NCBI RefSeq assembly: GCF_042433895.1
Contig: NZ_JBHLUA010000021.1
Coordinates: 1-64,000, forward strand
Source of the DNA: Mesonia maritima
GTDB taxonomy: Bacteria > Bacteroidota > Bacteroidia > Flavobacteriales > Flavobacteriaceae
Reading direction: 5' to 3'
Length of the DNA stretch: 64,000 nucleotides
Shown in pieces: positions 28,253 to 36,237 of the stretch. A program made the position numbers and the translations under genes. The number at the start of each line of letters is the position of its first letter. Position 1 is the stretch's first letter. The notes below the pieces were generated by a model that worked only from the letters and a program-made list of their open reading frames with translations, was not told where the DNA came from and made no database searches.

Positions 28253-30013
28253 ATGTATTTATACATCACTTTTGCTGTTATAGCGGTTGGAATTTTCTTA
28301 TTCGTAAAAGATTATTTTACGATCGATACTACTTCCATTTTAATTATGTCGCTGTTTATTGTTTCTGGCGTTTTAAATCCTGAGGAAGGTTTTGCCGGCT
28401 TTAATCATCCAGCAACCATTACGTTGGGTTGTATGTTTGTGATTAGCGCTGCGATTTTTAAAACGGGATTAATCGACGGTTTAAGTAGCAAAATTATTAG
28501 GATTGCGAAAATAAATTACGTTTTTGCGCTCATGGTTTTTTGTTTTACCGCTGCACTTTTTTCAGCATTTATAAACGATACGGCGGTGGTCGCGATATTA
28601 ATTCCGATGGCTTTGGTGGTTTGTCGAGAAACCGATATTCCGCCTTCACGCTTACTTATTCCTATTTCATTTTCGGCTTTATTTGGCGGAACCTGTACGT
28701 TAATTGGAACTTCTACAAATATTTTGGTAAGTAGTTACGCTAAAAAAATTGGAGCGGAAGCTTTTGGAATGTTCGAATTTTCGCTAGCCGCACTTTGTAT
28801 TTCGGTAATCGGGTTGACTTATATTTTTATTGTTGCTCCTATTTTACTTCCGAAGCGACACGGAAAAGAACATTTTCTGAAAAAGGAAGCGGAAGATTAT
28901 ATGGCGGAAATTGAAATTTTACCTGACAACCCAGATATTGATAAACCGCTTACAAAAAGTAAGTTAATACAAGATTTTCAAGCTCAAATTTTAACCATTA
29001 AACGTAGACATTGGCGTGTTTATGAAATTAATGAAGAAACCGTTTTACGTGAAAATGATGTAATTAAAATCTTGATCGATCCGCGGAAACTTGCAAAATT
29101 AAAAGAACTAAAAACCTATTCTTTTACCGGGGCTGAGGCTTCTTTAGACGATCATAACGAGAAAAAAGTTTATGAGGTAATGATTCCGTACGGATCGTAT
29201 TTAGCGGGAAGATCATTAAAGCAAATCAATTTTAGAAACACGTATTACTCATCGGTTTTAGCGATTCGACATCGAAAAGAAACCATTACTAAAAACGTGT
29301 CGAATGTATCTTTAAAAGAGGGCGATATGTTACTTTTATTCGCTTCAGAAAAAAGTTTACAAATGCTTACGTCAGAAAAACTGATTGTAACGTTATCTGA
29401 ATATCAAGAGCGAAAATTAAATTTAAAGAAAGCAATTCCAGCTTTACTTATTTTAGTTGGTGTAATTCTTTCGGCCGCTTTAAATTTAACTTCTATTTTA
29501 ATAAGCGCCTTGGTTGGAGCTTTGCTAATTGTAACCACTACCATTTTAAAACCAAAAGAAGCTTACGAAGCGATTGAATGGAAAGTGATTTTTATGGTTG
29601 CCGGCGTTTTATCGATGGGAAAAGCCCTTGAAAAAACCGGCGGTTCTGAGTTAATTTCAGACTTCATTTTTAATAGTATTGGCGGTTTAGACCCGAGAAT
29701 AACTTTAAGTTTATTATTTTTATTTACCTTTTTATCGACAAATGTTTTATCGAGTAAAGCGGCAGCAGTTTTAATGACGCCAATTGTAATTAGCTTAGCT
29801 GAAGTTATGCAAGTTGACCCGAAACCGTTTTTAATTGCGGTAATGTTTGCCTGTTCGTTAACTTTTATGACACCGGTAAGTTACCCTACAAATACGATGG
29901 TTTATGCGCCGGGAAATTATAAATTTAATGATTATTTGAAGATTGGAACGCCATTGAATTTTATTGTTTGGATAGCTGCTTCGTTTATAATTCCAATATT
30001 TTTTCCGTTTTAA
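28253..30013 (+). CDS. SLC13/DASS family permease with TrkA-C domains
   Basis: This 586-residue membrane protein has two hydrophobic halves separated by a soluble insert. The first half (about 1-205) includes 'FINDTAVVAILIPMALVVC' and 'FGGTCTLIGTSTNILVSSYA', the second (about 395-586) includes 'LSSKAAAVLMTPIVISLAE' and 'TPVSYPTNTMVYAPGNY', the paired hairpin motifs of the divalent anion:sodium symporter superfamily. Residues about 210-385 form two TrkA-C/RCK-C-like domains, the second around 'VYEVMIPYGSYLAGRSLKQI'. In this family the substrate may be sulfate, a dicarboxylate or another anion; it cannot be told from sequence. The stop is 3 bp before the next start, so the two are translationally coupled. 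Confidence 0.9.
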   Translation: MYLYITFAVIAVGIFLFVKDYFTIDTTSILIMSLFIVSGVLNPEEGFAGFNHPATITLGCMFVISAAIFKTGLIDGLSSKIIRIAKINYVFALMVFCFTAALFSAFINDTAVVAILIPMALVVCRETDIPPSRLLIPISFSALFGGTCTLIGTSTNILVSSYAKKIGAEAFGMFEFSLAALCISVIGLTYIFIVAPILLPKRHGKEHFLKKEAEDYMAEIEILPDNPDIDKPLTKSKLIQDFQAQILTIKRRHWRVYEINEETVLRENDVIKILIDPRKLAKLKELKTYSFTGAEASLDDHNEKKVYEVMIPYGSYLAGRSLKQINFRNTYYSSVLAIRHRKETITKNVSNVSLKEGDMLLLFASEKSLQMLTSEKLIVTLSEYQERKLNLKKAIPALLILVGVILSAALNLTSILISALVGALLIVTTTILKPKEAYEAIEWKVIFMVAGVLSMGKALEKTGGSELISDFIFNSIGGLDPRITLSLLFLFTFLSTNVLSSKAAAVLMTPIVISLAEVMQVDPKPFLIAVMFACSLTFMTPVSYPTNTMVYAPGNYKFNDYLKIGTPLNFIVWIAASFIIPIFFPF

Positions 30014-30015
30014 TT

Positions 30016-30324
30016 ATGAAAAAAGTAAAACTTCACAATCCGTTTAAACCGCAAGTAATTAACGAAAAAAAATTACGAGAACATCTCGCTCTAGAGCGTA
30101 CAAAATTAGCGAACGAACGTACGCTTTTAGCTTATATTCGTGCTTCGCTTTATCTTCTTGTGGGAGGAATTGCGCTTTTGCAAATTAAAGAATACCCGCG
30201 TTTGCATTGGATTGGTTATTCTTCATTAGTAATTTGTGTTTTGTTTATGATTATTGGAATTTGGCGTTATATTTTACTGGAGCGAAAATTAAAAAACCTA
30301 CTTTTACCCGATGAAAAAGAGTAG
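30016..30324 (+). CDS. DUF202 (YidH-like) small membrane protein
   Basis: This 102-residue protein starts at ATG 30016 ('MKKVKLHNPF'), directly after the permease stop; an in-frame upstream ATG at 29968 would overlap the permease. It carries the DUF202 signature 'LALERTKLANERTLLAYIRASL' region (about residues 22-43) and two membrane segments (about 43-60 and 68-88). The family's function is unknown. It is in an operon with the SLC13 permease and the following DUF6122 gene. Confidence 0.88.
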   Translation: MKKVKLHNPFKPQVINEKKLREHLALERTKLANERTLLAYIRASLYLLVGGIALLQIKEYPRLHWIGYSSLVICVLFMIIGIWRYILLERKLKNLLLPDEKE

Positions 30325-30334
30325 TTTTTTTTAA

Positions 30335-30661
30335 ATGCTTCAACCCTTTGTTCATTACGGCTTTCATTTTTTTGCGATTGCAATTATTGCGTATTTTTAT
30401 GATAAAAAGAACTGGAAAAAATATTGGTTAATTCTACTAGCGACAATGCTCATAGATGTAGATCATCTTTGGGCAACTCTTATTTTTGAACTTAACCGTT
30501 GCAGTATTAATTTTCATTTTCTTCATACCTATTACGCTTGGCTTATCTACGTATTCGGTGCAATTTTTATTCGGCATCGTATTGTAAAACTTATTTTTAT
30601 CGGGTTGAGTTTTCATTTGCTTACGGATGCGCTTGATTGCCTTTGGAATAATTATGGCTAA
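30335..30661 (+). CDS. DUF6122-type small membrane protein with His/Asp motifs
   Basis: This 108-residue protein starts 'MLQPFVHYGFHFF' and has about four hydrophobic segments. Regularly placed His and Asp residues ('FVHYGFHF', 'MLIDVDHLWATL', 'FHFLHTYYAW', 'LSFHLLTDALDCL') resemble the membrane-bound metal-dependent hydrolase-like families and match what I recall of DUF6122. A metal-binding role is inferred and no activity is known. It follows the DUF202 gene by 10 bp. Confidence 0.75.
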   Translation: MLQPFVHYGFHFFAIAIIAYFYDKKNWKKYWLILLATMLIDVDHLWATLIFELNRCSINFHFLHTYYAWLIYVFGAIFIRHRIVKLIFIGLSFHLLTDALDCLWNNYG

Positions 30662-30681
30662 TAATTTTGTATCTTTCAATT

Positions 30682-31473
30682 ATGAAAATATTATTTTTTA
30701 CAATTTTTTGTTGGCTATTTATTAGTGAAACTCACGCGCAAGAAGTTGCTACTTCTCTAGTTGAAAAAATTCCATTTAATAAAGAACAATTTGTTGGAGT
30801 AGATAAATTCAACAATCAATATTCCATAAACAAGAATATTTTTTTTAAGCTTGATAAACAAACAAACAAGAACTATCAATTTTCTGATATTCAGCTTGGT
30901 AAAATATTTTCAGTAGATATTATTAATCCGTTGAAAATCACACTTTTTTACCGCGATATGAATACCGTGGTAATTTTGGATAATCGCTTAAATGAAATTA
31001 GAAGAATTAATTTTAATACCATTTCAGAATTTAGAAATGTAGGTTTTGCCACTACAGCAAACGACCGAAGTTTGTGGATTTTTAACCTAGATTTACAACA
31101 ACTGGAATTATTCGATTATAATAGAAACGTAGTCTTATCTCATACGCAACCAATTTCGAATCAGATTTTGGGGCAACGGAGTAATTTCAATTTTTGTTGG
31201 TTATTAAATGAAAAAAAACTTCAATTTTATAATTCTTACGGAAGTTTAATTTCAGAATATAAAAATGATGGTATTCAAGCATTTATAGAAGACAATGGTT
31301 CAGTTATCATACTGAAAAATAACAAATTAAGCATTTTACCAAAAAATTCAACAGAATTTAAACCGCTTTCAATTTCTGAAAATGCCGTTAAAGATTTTTA
31401 TTTGAATAATGAAAACCTGTACCTTTACAGCGGTGAATTTATTTATCATTACCAACTCACTCTGCCAAAATAA
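30682..31473 (+). CDS. Hypothetical secreted propeller-like protein
   Basis: From ATG 30682 ('MKILFFTIFCWLF') this is 263 residues with a signal peptide ending near 'ETHAQ'. The rest is a series of short beta-strand repeats with alternating turns ('FVGVDKFNNQYSINKN', 'TLFYRDMNTVVILDNRLNE', 'LWIFNLDLQQLELFDYN', 'GSVIILKNNKLSIL'), which suggests a beta-propeller. An upstream in-frame ATG at 30667 would add five residues and spoil the signal peptide. It is 5 bp upstream of the deoxynucleoside kinase, so co-transcribed with it. I do not recognise the family and assign no function. Confidence 0.75.
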   Translation: MKILFFTIFCWLFISETHAQEVATSLVEKIPFNKEQFVGVDKFNNQYSINKNIFFKLDKQTNKNYQFSDIQLGKIFSVDIINPLKITLFYRDMNTVVILDNRLNEIRRINFNTISEFRNVGFATTANDRSLWIFNLDLQQLELFDYNRNVVLSHTQPISNQILGQRSNFNFCWLLNEKKLQFYNSYGSLISEYKNDGIQAFIEDNGSVIILKNNKLSILPKNSTEFKPLSISENAVKDFYLNNENLYLYSGEFIYHYQLTLPK

Positions 31474-31478
31474 AACTT

Positions 31479-32093
31479 ATGCATGTAGCCATCGCCGGAA
31501 ATATTGGAGCCGGAAAAACAACGTTGACTAAATTACTGGCCAAACATTATAATTGGGAACCACAGTATGAAGATGTACTTGAAAATCCCTATTTAGAAGA
31601 TTTTTACAATCAGATGGAGCGATGGTCTTTCAACCTGCAAATTTATTTTTTAAATAGCAGATTTCGGCAAATTTTAGAGATTAGAGAAAGCGGAAAATCG
31701 ATAATTCAGGATAGAACAATTTATGAAGATGCTTATATTTTCGCTCCTAATTTACACGCGATGGGTTTAATGACAAATCGTGATTTTGAGAATTATAAGT
31801 CACTTTTCGATTTGATGGAAAGCGTTACCAAAGGACCTGATTTATTAATTTATTTACGAAGCAGTATTCCTAATTTGGTTTCTCAAATTCAAAAACGTGG
31901 CAGAGACTATGAAAATTCGATATCTATCGATTATTTAAGTCGCTTAAATGAGCGTTACGAAGCTTGGGTTCACGATTATAAAAAAGGCAACTTGTTGGTA
32001 ATTGATGTAGATAACATTAATTTTGTCGAAGAAAAAGAAGATTTAGGAAATATCATTAATAAAATTGACGCCGAATTACACGGCTTATTTTAA
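31479..32093 (+). CDS. Deoxynucleoside kinase
   Basis: This 204-residue kinase phosphorylates deoxynucleosides with ATP in the salvage pathway. It has the P-loop 'GNIGAGKTT' (residues 7-15), the substrate-site segment 'EDVLENPYLEDFY' (about 32-44), 'IQDRTIYEDAYIF' with the family's DR(S/T) motif (about 82-94), and a lid-like 'QIQKRGRDYEN'. This is the dGK/dAK type found in Bacteroidota and Firmicutes; base preference cannot be read from sequence. Together with thyA (46845) and folA (51917) it contributes to dNTP supply. Confidence 0.93.
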   Translation: MHVAIAGNIGAGKTTLTKLLAKHYNWEPQYEDVLENPYLEDFYNQMERWSFNLQIYFLNSRFRQILEIRESGKSIIQDRTIYEDAYIFAPNLHAMGLMTNRDFENYKSLFDLMESVTKGPDLLIYLRSSIPNLVSQIQKRGRDYENSISIDYLSRLNERYEAWVHDYKKGNLLVIDVDNINFVEEKEDLGNIINKIDAELHGLF

Positions 32094-32103
32094 GATAAAA
32101 GCT

Positions 32104-32784
32104 ATGGAATCAACAAAACTGAAACGTCCAAAACATAAAGGATCTCCAAAATTATTTAACAACCCTATTCTTGAAAAATTAACGCACACGCATATTTCTT
32201 TACCGCTAATTATTTTTTCGGTAATTTCTGCAGCGCTTATTTACTACGGGATTATCGAAAAAGGATTTGAAGCTCCTGCAATGGTACTTTTATTTTTTGC
32301 CGGCTTATTTTTTTTTACGTTTATTGAATACGTAATGCACCGCTATTTGTATCATATTCCGGCGACTTCAGAACGCAAAAAGAAAATTTCTTACACAATG
32401 CACGGCGTTCATCACGATTACCCGAAAGATAAATCTAGATTGGCAATGCCACCACTTTTAAGCCTAATAATCGCTACCGTTTTATTCATTATTTATCGTG
32501 TATTTCTAGGCGATTATGTATTTGGATTTCTCGCAGGATTTTTAATTGGTTATGCAGCATATTTAGCAGTTCACTATTCTGTTCATGCTTTTAAAGTGCC
32601 TAATAATTTCATGAAGATTTTATGGCATCACCACAGCATTCACCATTACCGAGAACCCGACAGAGCATTTGGAGTTTCTTCGCCACTATGGGATCAAATT
32701 TTTAGAACCATGCCAAGAAAAGACCCAATGAAAGCTCGAAAAAAACAAGAAACAAATGTTTATATAGATCCTGAAAAAGCTTAA
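32104..32784 (+). CDS. Fatty acid hydroxylase / sterol desaturase family protein
   Basis: From ATG 32104 ('MESTKLKRPKHKG') this is 226 residues; the in-frame ATG at 32065 would overlap the kinase. It has four hydrophobic segments and the histidine boxes of di-iron membrane hydroxylases: 'EYVMHRYLYH' (about 76-85), 'MHGVHHDYP' (about 99-107), 'HYSVHAF' (about 158-164) and 'WHHHSIHHYREPDRAFGVSSP' region (about 173-193). The pattern is close to fatty acid 2-hydroxylases that act on sphingolipid acyl chains. Bacteroidota make sphingolipids and sulfonolipids with hydroxylated chains, so that role is plausible. The start is 10 bp after the kinase stop. Confidence 0.9.
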   Translation: MESTKLKRPKHKGSPKLFNNPILEKLTHTHISLPLIIFSVISAALIYYGIIEKGFEAPAMVLLFFAGLFFFTFIEYVMHRYLYHIPATSERKKKISYTMHGVHHDYPKDKSRLAMPPLLSLIIATVLFIIYRVFLGDYVFGFLAGFLIGYAAYLAVHYSVHAFKVPNNFMKILWHHHSIHHYREPDRAFGVSSPLWDQIFRTMPRKDPMKARKKQETNVYIDPEKA

Positions 32785-32834
32785 TTTATTCTTCGGAAAA
32801 ACATTAATAACTCTATACAGTTAAAGAAAATTTC

Positions 32835-33224
32835 ATGCGTTTAACAAACAGTTATCTAATTCTTATTTTTTCATTTTTTCTGATATTTACAAGCTGTAAT
32901 TCTTCAGATAAAAAATTACCAGAACCTACATTTGTTCATTCTCAAGAAGAATTTCAGAAAGAGATAAAAGCAGATAGTATGGCAACTTGGGTAAAAATGA
33001 AGAGTTTAGATGAAACTTCTGAAGAAGAAAATATTCGCACTTTAGGAATTGAACTTTATTTTTCTGAAAGTCAAGAAAATTTTGATTTTCAAATGGAATA
33101 TTTTAAAAATCACGTTCACGATGAAATAAAAAATTTGGATGAATATGATTTTTTAGAGGTAAATTACTACAACAATGGAGAATTAACGGTTAAAGAAACA
33201 GAACAACTGTCAGTATTATTATAA
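32835..33224 (+). CDS. Small hypothetical lipoprotein
   Basis: This 129-residue protein has a lipoprotein signal with the lipobox 'FLIFTSC' (Cys21) followed by NSSDKKLPEP. The mature part is acidic with an alpha/beta look ('FVHSQEEFQKEIKADSM', 'LGIELYFSESQENFDFQME') and no recognised domain. It is followed directly by a bidirectional terminator that overlaps its stop codon. Function unknown. Confidence 0.8.
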   Translation: MRLTNSYLILIFSFFLIFTSCNSSDKKLPEPTFVHSQEEFQKEIKADSMATWVKMKSLDETSEEENIRTLGIELYFSESQENFDFQMEYFKNHVHDEIKNLDEYDFLEVNYYNNGELTVKETEQLSVLL

Positions 33225-33253
33225 AAAACCTCGTATTTCTACGAGGTTTTTTT
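33223..33253. terminator. Bidirectional terminator between the lipoprotein gene and hppA
   Basis: A 12-bp stem (33223-33234 and 33241-33252, AAAAAACCTCGT and its complement) has T-runs on both strands. It lies between two convergent genes and begins inside the lipoprotein stop codon. Confidence 0.92.
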
Positions 33254-33270
33254 GATATTCAAAAAAAAAT

Positions 33271-35532
33271 TTATTTCTTATTAATATCTGAAAAACTAAG
33301 CTTCTTATTCTTTTCATCTACAGATTGCATTTTTAGTTCTTTTTCAACTTTTTTAATACCTATTTCATTTACCTTATCTTCATTGTGATTTCCAATAATC
33401 GGAGCAATTACCAATCCCACCAAACAAGTCAATTTAATTAGAATATTCATAGAAGGTCCAGAAGTATCTTTAAAAGGATCTCCTACAGTATCGCCGGTTA
33501 CAGCAGCTTTATGTGCCTCACTTCCTTTATAAGTCATTTTTCCATCAATTTCTACACCGGCTTCGAACGATTTTTTCGCATTATCCCAAGCGCCACCCGC
33601 ATTATTTTGAAAAATCGCCCACATTACACCAGAAACACAAACACCCGCCATATAACCTCCTAAAGGTTCTGCACCAAAAATTAAACCTACGATTATTGGA
33701 GAAATAATCGTGATTAATCCAGGCAAAATCATTTCACGTAAAGCAGCTTTTGTAGAAATATCTACACATTTTGCATATTCCGGTGTTGCGGTTCCTTCCA
33801 TAATTCCGGGAATTTCTTTAAACTGTCGTCGAACTTCTTTTACCATTTCCATCGCAGCTTTCCCCACCGATTCCATCGCTAACGCGGAAAATATAACCGG
33901 AATCATTCCTCCTACAAATAAAGCAGCTAGTACATCAGCTTTAAAAATATTAATCCCATCAATTCCTGTAAAAGTTACATACGCTGCAAATAAAGCTAAA
34001 GCGGTTAAAGCGGCAGAAGCAATCGCAAAACCTTTCCCAACTGCTGCGGTCGTATTTCCTACGGAATCTAAAATATCGGTCCGTTCTCTTACTTCTTCGG
34101 GCATTTCGCTCATTTCTGCTACGCCACCCGCATTATCGGCAATTGGACCAAAAGCATCGATAGCTAATTGCATTGCCGTAGTTGCCATCATTGCTGATGC
34201 TGCTAACGCTACGCCATAAAATCCTGCTAATTCATACGAACCATAAATAGCTGCTGCAAATAATAAAACCGATAAAAAAGTAGATTTCATCCCAACAGCT
34301 AAACCCGCTATAATATTGGTTGCCGCTCCGGTTGAACTATTCTTTACAATATTAAGAACTGGTTTTTTTCCTAAACTTGTATAATGTGCGGTTACTACAG
34401 AAATTAACGCGCCAACTGCTAAGCCAATTACGGCTGCCCAAAACACATTTATGGAAGGAATTATTTTTGTTCCTTCACCAAAAAAGTTCATTTTAATATT
34501 TTCAGGAAGCATCCAGTCAATTAAAAACCAAGTAACTACTAACGTTAATAGAATTGCTACCCAATTTCCACGATCTAGTGCAGCTTGCACTTTGCTTTCT
34601 TTTGCTGAGTTATTAGAGATACTCACTAAGAAAGTTCCTAATATAGAAGCTAAAATTCCAACTCCTGCAATTACTAGCGGAAGTAAAATAGGTCCCATAT
34701 TATTGAAATTATCTACAAATGGCGATTCTAACGACATATCTCGAATTACATAGTTACCAAGTACCATTGCCGCTAAAACGGTTGCTACATAGCTTCCAAA
34801 TAAGTCAGCACCCATTCCGGCAACGTCTCCTACATTATCACCTACATTATCTGCAATGGTCGCTGGATTTCGTGGATCGTCCTCTGGAATTCCGGCTTCT
34901 ACTTTCCCTACCAAATCTGCACCAACATCGGCAGCTTTCGTATAAATTCCACCACCTACTCTAGCGAATAAAGCAATTGATTCAGCACCAAGCGAAAACC
35001 CGGCTAAAGTTTCTAAAACTACCGTCATATCACTATAAAAAGTAGTGGAACCTGAAATAAATTGATTGATAAAAAAGAGAGATAATAAGCTTAATCCTAA
35101 AACTGCTAAACCTGCAACTCCTAGTCCCATAACGGTTCCGCCACTAAAAGAAACTTTTAAAGCTTTTGGTAAACTTGTTCTTGCCGCTTCTGCCGTTCTC
35201 GCGTTCGATTCCGTAGCAATTCGCATCCCGATATTTCCTGCTAAGGCTGAAAAAATTGCTCCAATAATAAATGCTGGAATAATCATCCAACTGGTGGTTT
35301 CTACGGCCAGTGAAATTCCGTATAAAGCAATAGATGCTAAAATTACAAATACTACAAGTAAACGATATTCAGCATTTAAAAAAGCTAAGGCTCCTTCTTT
35401 TATACTTTTTGAAATGGATTGCATTCGAGCGTTACCGGAAGGTTGCTTTTTCACCCAATTTGCTTTAATGATCATAAAGATAATTCCTACAACTGCTAAG
35501 ATGATAGGAAGAAAAATAATATTTGATTCCAT
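33271..35532 (-). CDS. hppA: Membrane-bound, probably K+-dependent, ion-pumping pyrophosphatase
   Basis: This 753-residue protein hydrolyses pyrophosphate and uses the energy to pump H+ or Na+ across the inner membrane. About 15-16 hydrophobic segments are visible. Family motifs: 'GGGIYTKAADVGADLVGKVE' (about 192-211), 'PRNPATIADNVGDNVGD', 'DAFGPIADNAGGVAEMS' and 'SGGAWDNAKK'-like 'AGGAWDNAKKSFE' near the C-terminus with 'DTVGDPFKDTSGPSMN'. The 'GNTTAAVGKG' stretch has alanine where K+-independent enzymes have lysine, which predicts K+ dependence. H+ versus Na+ cannot be decided here. The last 45 or so residues are a charged extension. The soluble pyrophosphatase gene lies just upstream but has its own terminator. 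Confidence 0.95.
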   Translation of the reverse strand: MESNIIFLPIILAVVGIIFMIIKANWVKKQPSGNARMQSISKSIKEGALAFLNAEYRLLVVFVILASIALYGISLAVETTSWMIIPAFIIGAIFSALAGNIGMRIATESNARTAEAARTSLPKALKVSFSGGTVMGLGVAGLAVLGLSLLSLFFINQFISGSTTFYSDMTVVLETLAGFSLGAESIALFARVGGGIYTKAADVGADLVGKVEAGIPEDDPRNPATIADNVGDNVGDVAGMGADLFGSYVATVLAAMVLGNYVIRDMSLESPFVDNFNNMGPILLPLVIAGVGILASILGTFLVSISNNSAKESKVQAALDRGNWVAILLTLVVTWFLIDWMLPENIKMNFFGEGTKIIPSINVFWAAVIGLAVGALISVVTAHYTSLGKKPVLNIVKNSSTGAATNIIAGLAVGMKSTFLSVLLFAAAIYGSYELAGFYGVALAASAMMATTAMQLAIDAFGPIADNAGGVAEMSEMPEEVRERTDILDSVGNTTAAVGKGFAIASAALTALALFAAYVTFTGIDGINIFKADVLAALFVGGMIPVIFSALAMESVGKAAMEMVKEVRRQFKEIPGIMEGTATPEYAKCVDISTKAALREMILPGLITIISPIIVGLIFGAEPLGGYMAGVCVSGVMWAIFQNNAGGAWDNAKKSFEAGVEIDGKMTYKGSEAHKAAVTGDTVGDPFKDTSGPSMNILIKLTCLVGLVIAPIIGNHNEDKVNEIGIKKVEKELKMQSVDEKNKKLSFSDINKK

Positions 35533-35587
35533 GTGCTAAGATGATTAATGTTTTGTTAAATCTAACGCATAAAAATCAAAATTCCAT

Positions 35588-35619
35588 AAAAAAAGCAACA
35601 CTTTTTAAAGGTGTTGCTT
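35588..35619 (-). terminator. Intrinsic terminator after ppa
   Basis: A 9-bp stem (35593-35601 and 35611-35619, AAGCAACAC and its complement) follows the ppa stop by 27 bp. On the minus strand it runs into a seven-T run (35588-35594 as A on the plus strand). It separates ppa from hppA. Confidence 0.82.
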
Positions 35620-35646
35620 GTATATTAACAAATAAGTTAATAATAA

Positions 35647-36156
35647 CTATTCGATACTTACTTCTTCTTTAGGGACATCACTATCTTTAAATCGCTTTAC
35701 GCATTGATTTACGATATCTTTTGCTTCTGAAGCATCTCCCCAACCGCCAACATCTACTTTTTTCTCTTCAAGATCTTTATAAACTTGAAAGAAATGTTCG
35801 ATTTCTTTAATTAAATGCGGGTTTAAACCTTTTAAATCGTCTACTTTATTAGCAATTGGATCGCTTACCGGTACACAAATTATTTTCTCATCTGGACCTT
35901 TCTCATCTGCCATATGAAAAACTCCAATAGGTTTTACCTCAATTACACATCCCGGAAAAGTAGGTTCCGTAACTAATACTAAAACATCTAACGGATCTCC
36001 GTCTAATGCTAAAGTTTCCGGTACAAATCCGTAATCTGCAGGATACATCATCGATGAAAAAATCATACGATCGTAACGTATTTTCTTCAGTTTAAAATCA
36101 TACTCATATTTGTTCCGGCTTCCTTTCGGGATTTCAATTAAAACATCAAATGTCAT
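35647..36156 (-). CDS. ppa: Inorganic pyrophosphatase, soluble family I
   Basis: This 169-residue cytoplasmic enzyme hydrolyses pyrophosphate to drive biosynthesis. It has the family I active-site segments 'EIPKGSRNKYEYD' (about 8-20), 'YPADYGFVPETL' (about 38-49) and the metal-binding 'DGDPLDVLVL' (about 52-61), followed by 'MADEKGPDEKIICVP'. Length is usual for bacterial family I. Encoded beside the membrane pyrophosphatase hppA on the same strand, but separated from it by a terminator, so they are probably regulated apart. Confidence 0.97.
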   Translation of the reverse strand: MTFDVLIEIPKGSRNKYEYDFKLKKIRYDRMIFSSMMYPADYGFVPETLALDGDPLDVLVLVTEPTFPGCVIEVKPIGVFHMADEKGPDEKIICVPVSDPIANKVDDLKGLNPHLIKEIEHFFQVYKDLEEKKVDVGGWGDASEAKDIVNQCVKRFKDSDVPKEEVSIE

Positions 36157-36200
36157 TTCTCTAAATTACGTTAGTATTTAATTCTAAAAATTCAAGGGTG

Positions 36201-36208
36201 CAAATTTA
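36201..36208 (-). promoter_or_regulatory. -7 element of the ppa promoter
   Basis: On the minus strand the sequence reads TAAATTTG, an exact TAnnTTTG match, 44 bp upstream of the ppa start. A tight inverted repeat AGGGTT/AACCCT (36219-36231) lies at the -33 side and may be a weak terminator of the upstream gene. Confidence 0.55.
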
Positions 36209-36237
36209 AGAAATGTAAAGGGTTAAACCCTACTTTT

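Noticed and set aside
29968..30015. Upstream ATG for the DUF202 gene
   Set aside because: It lies inside the SLC13 permease gene. The ATG at 30016 directly after the permease stop fits the family N-terminus.
33710..35539. Long plus-strand open frames (169, 100 and 157 residues) opposite hppA
   Set aside because: They are antisense to a highly conserved membrane pyrophosphatase, have no recognisable domain or promoter, and reflect the codon bias of the real gene.
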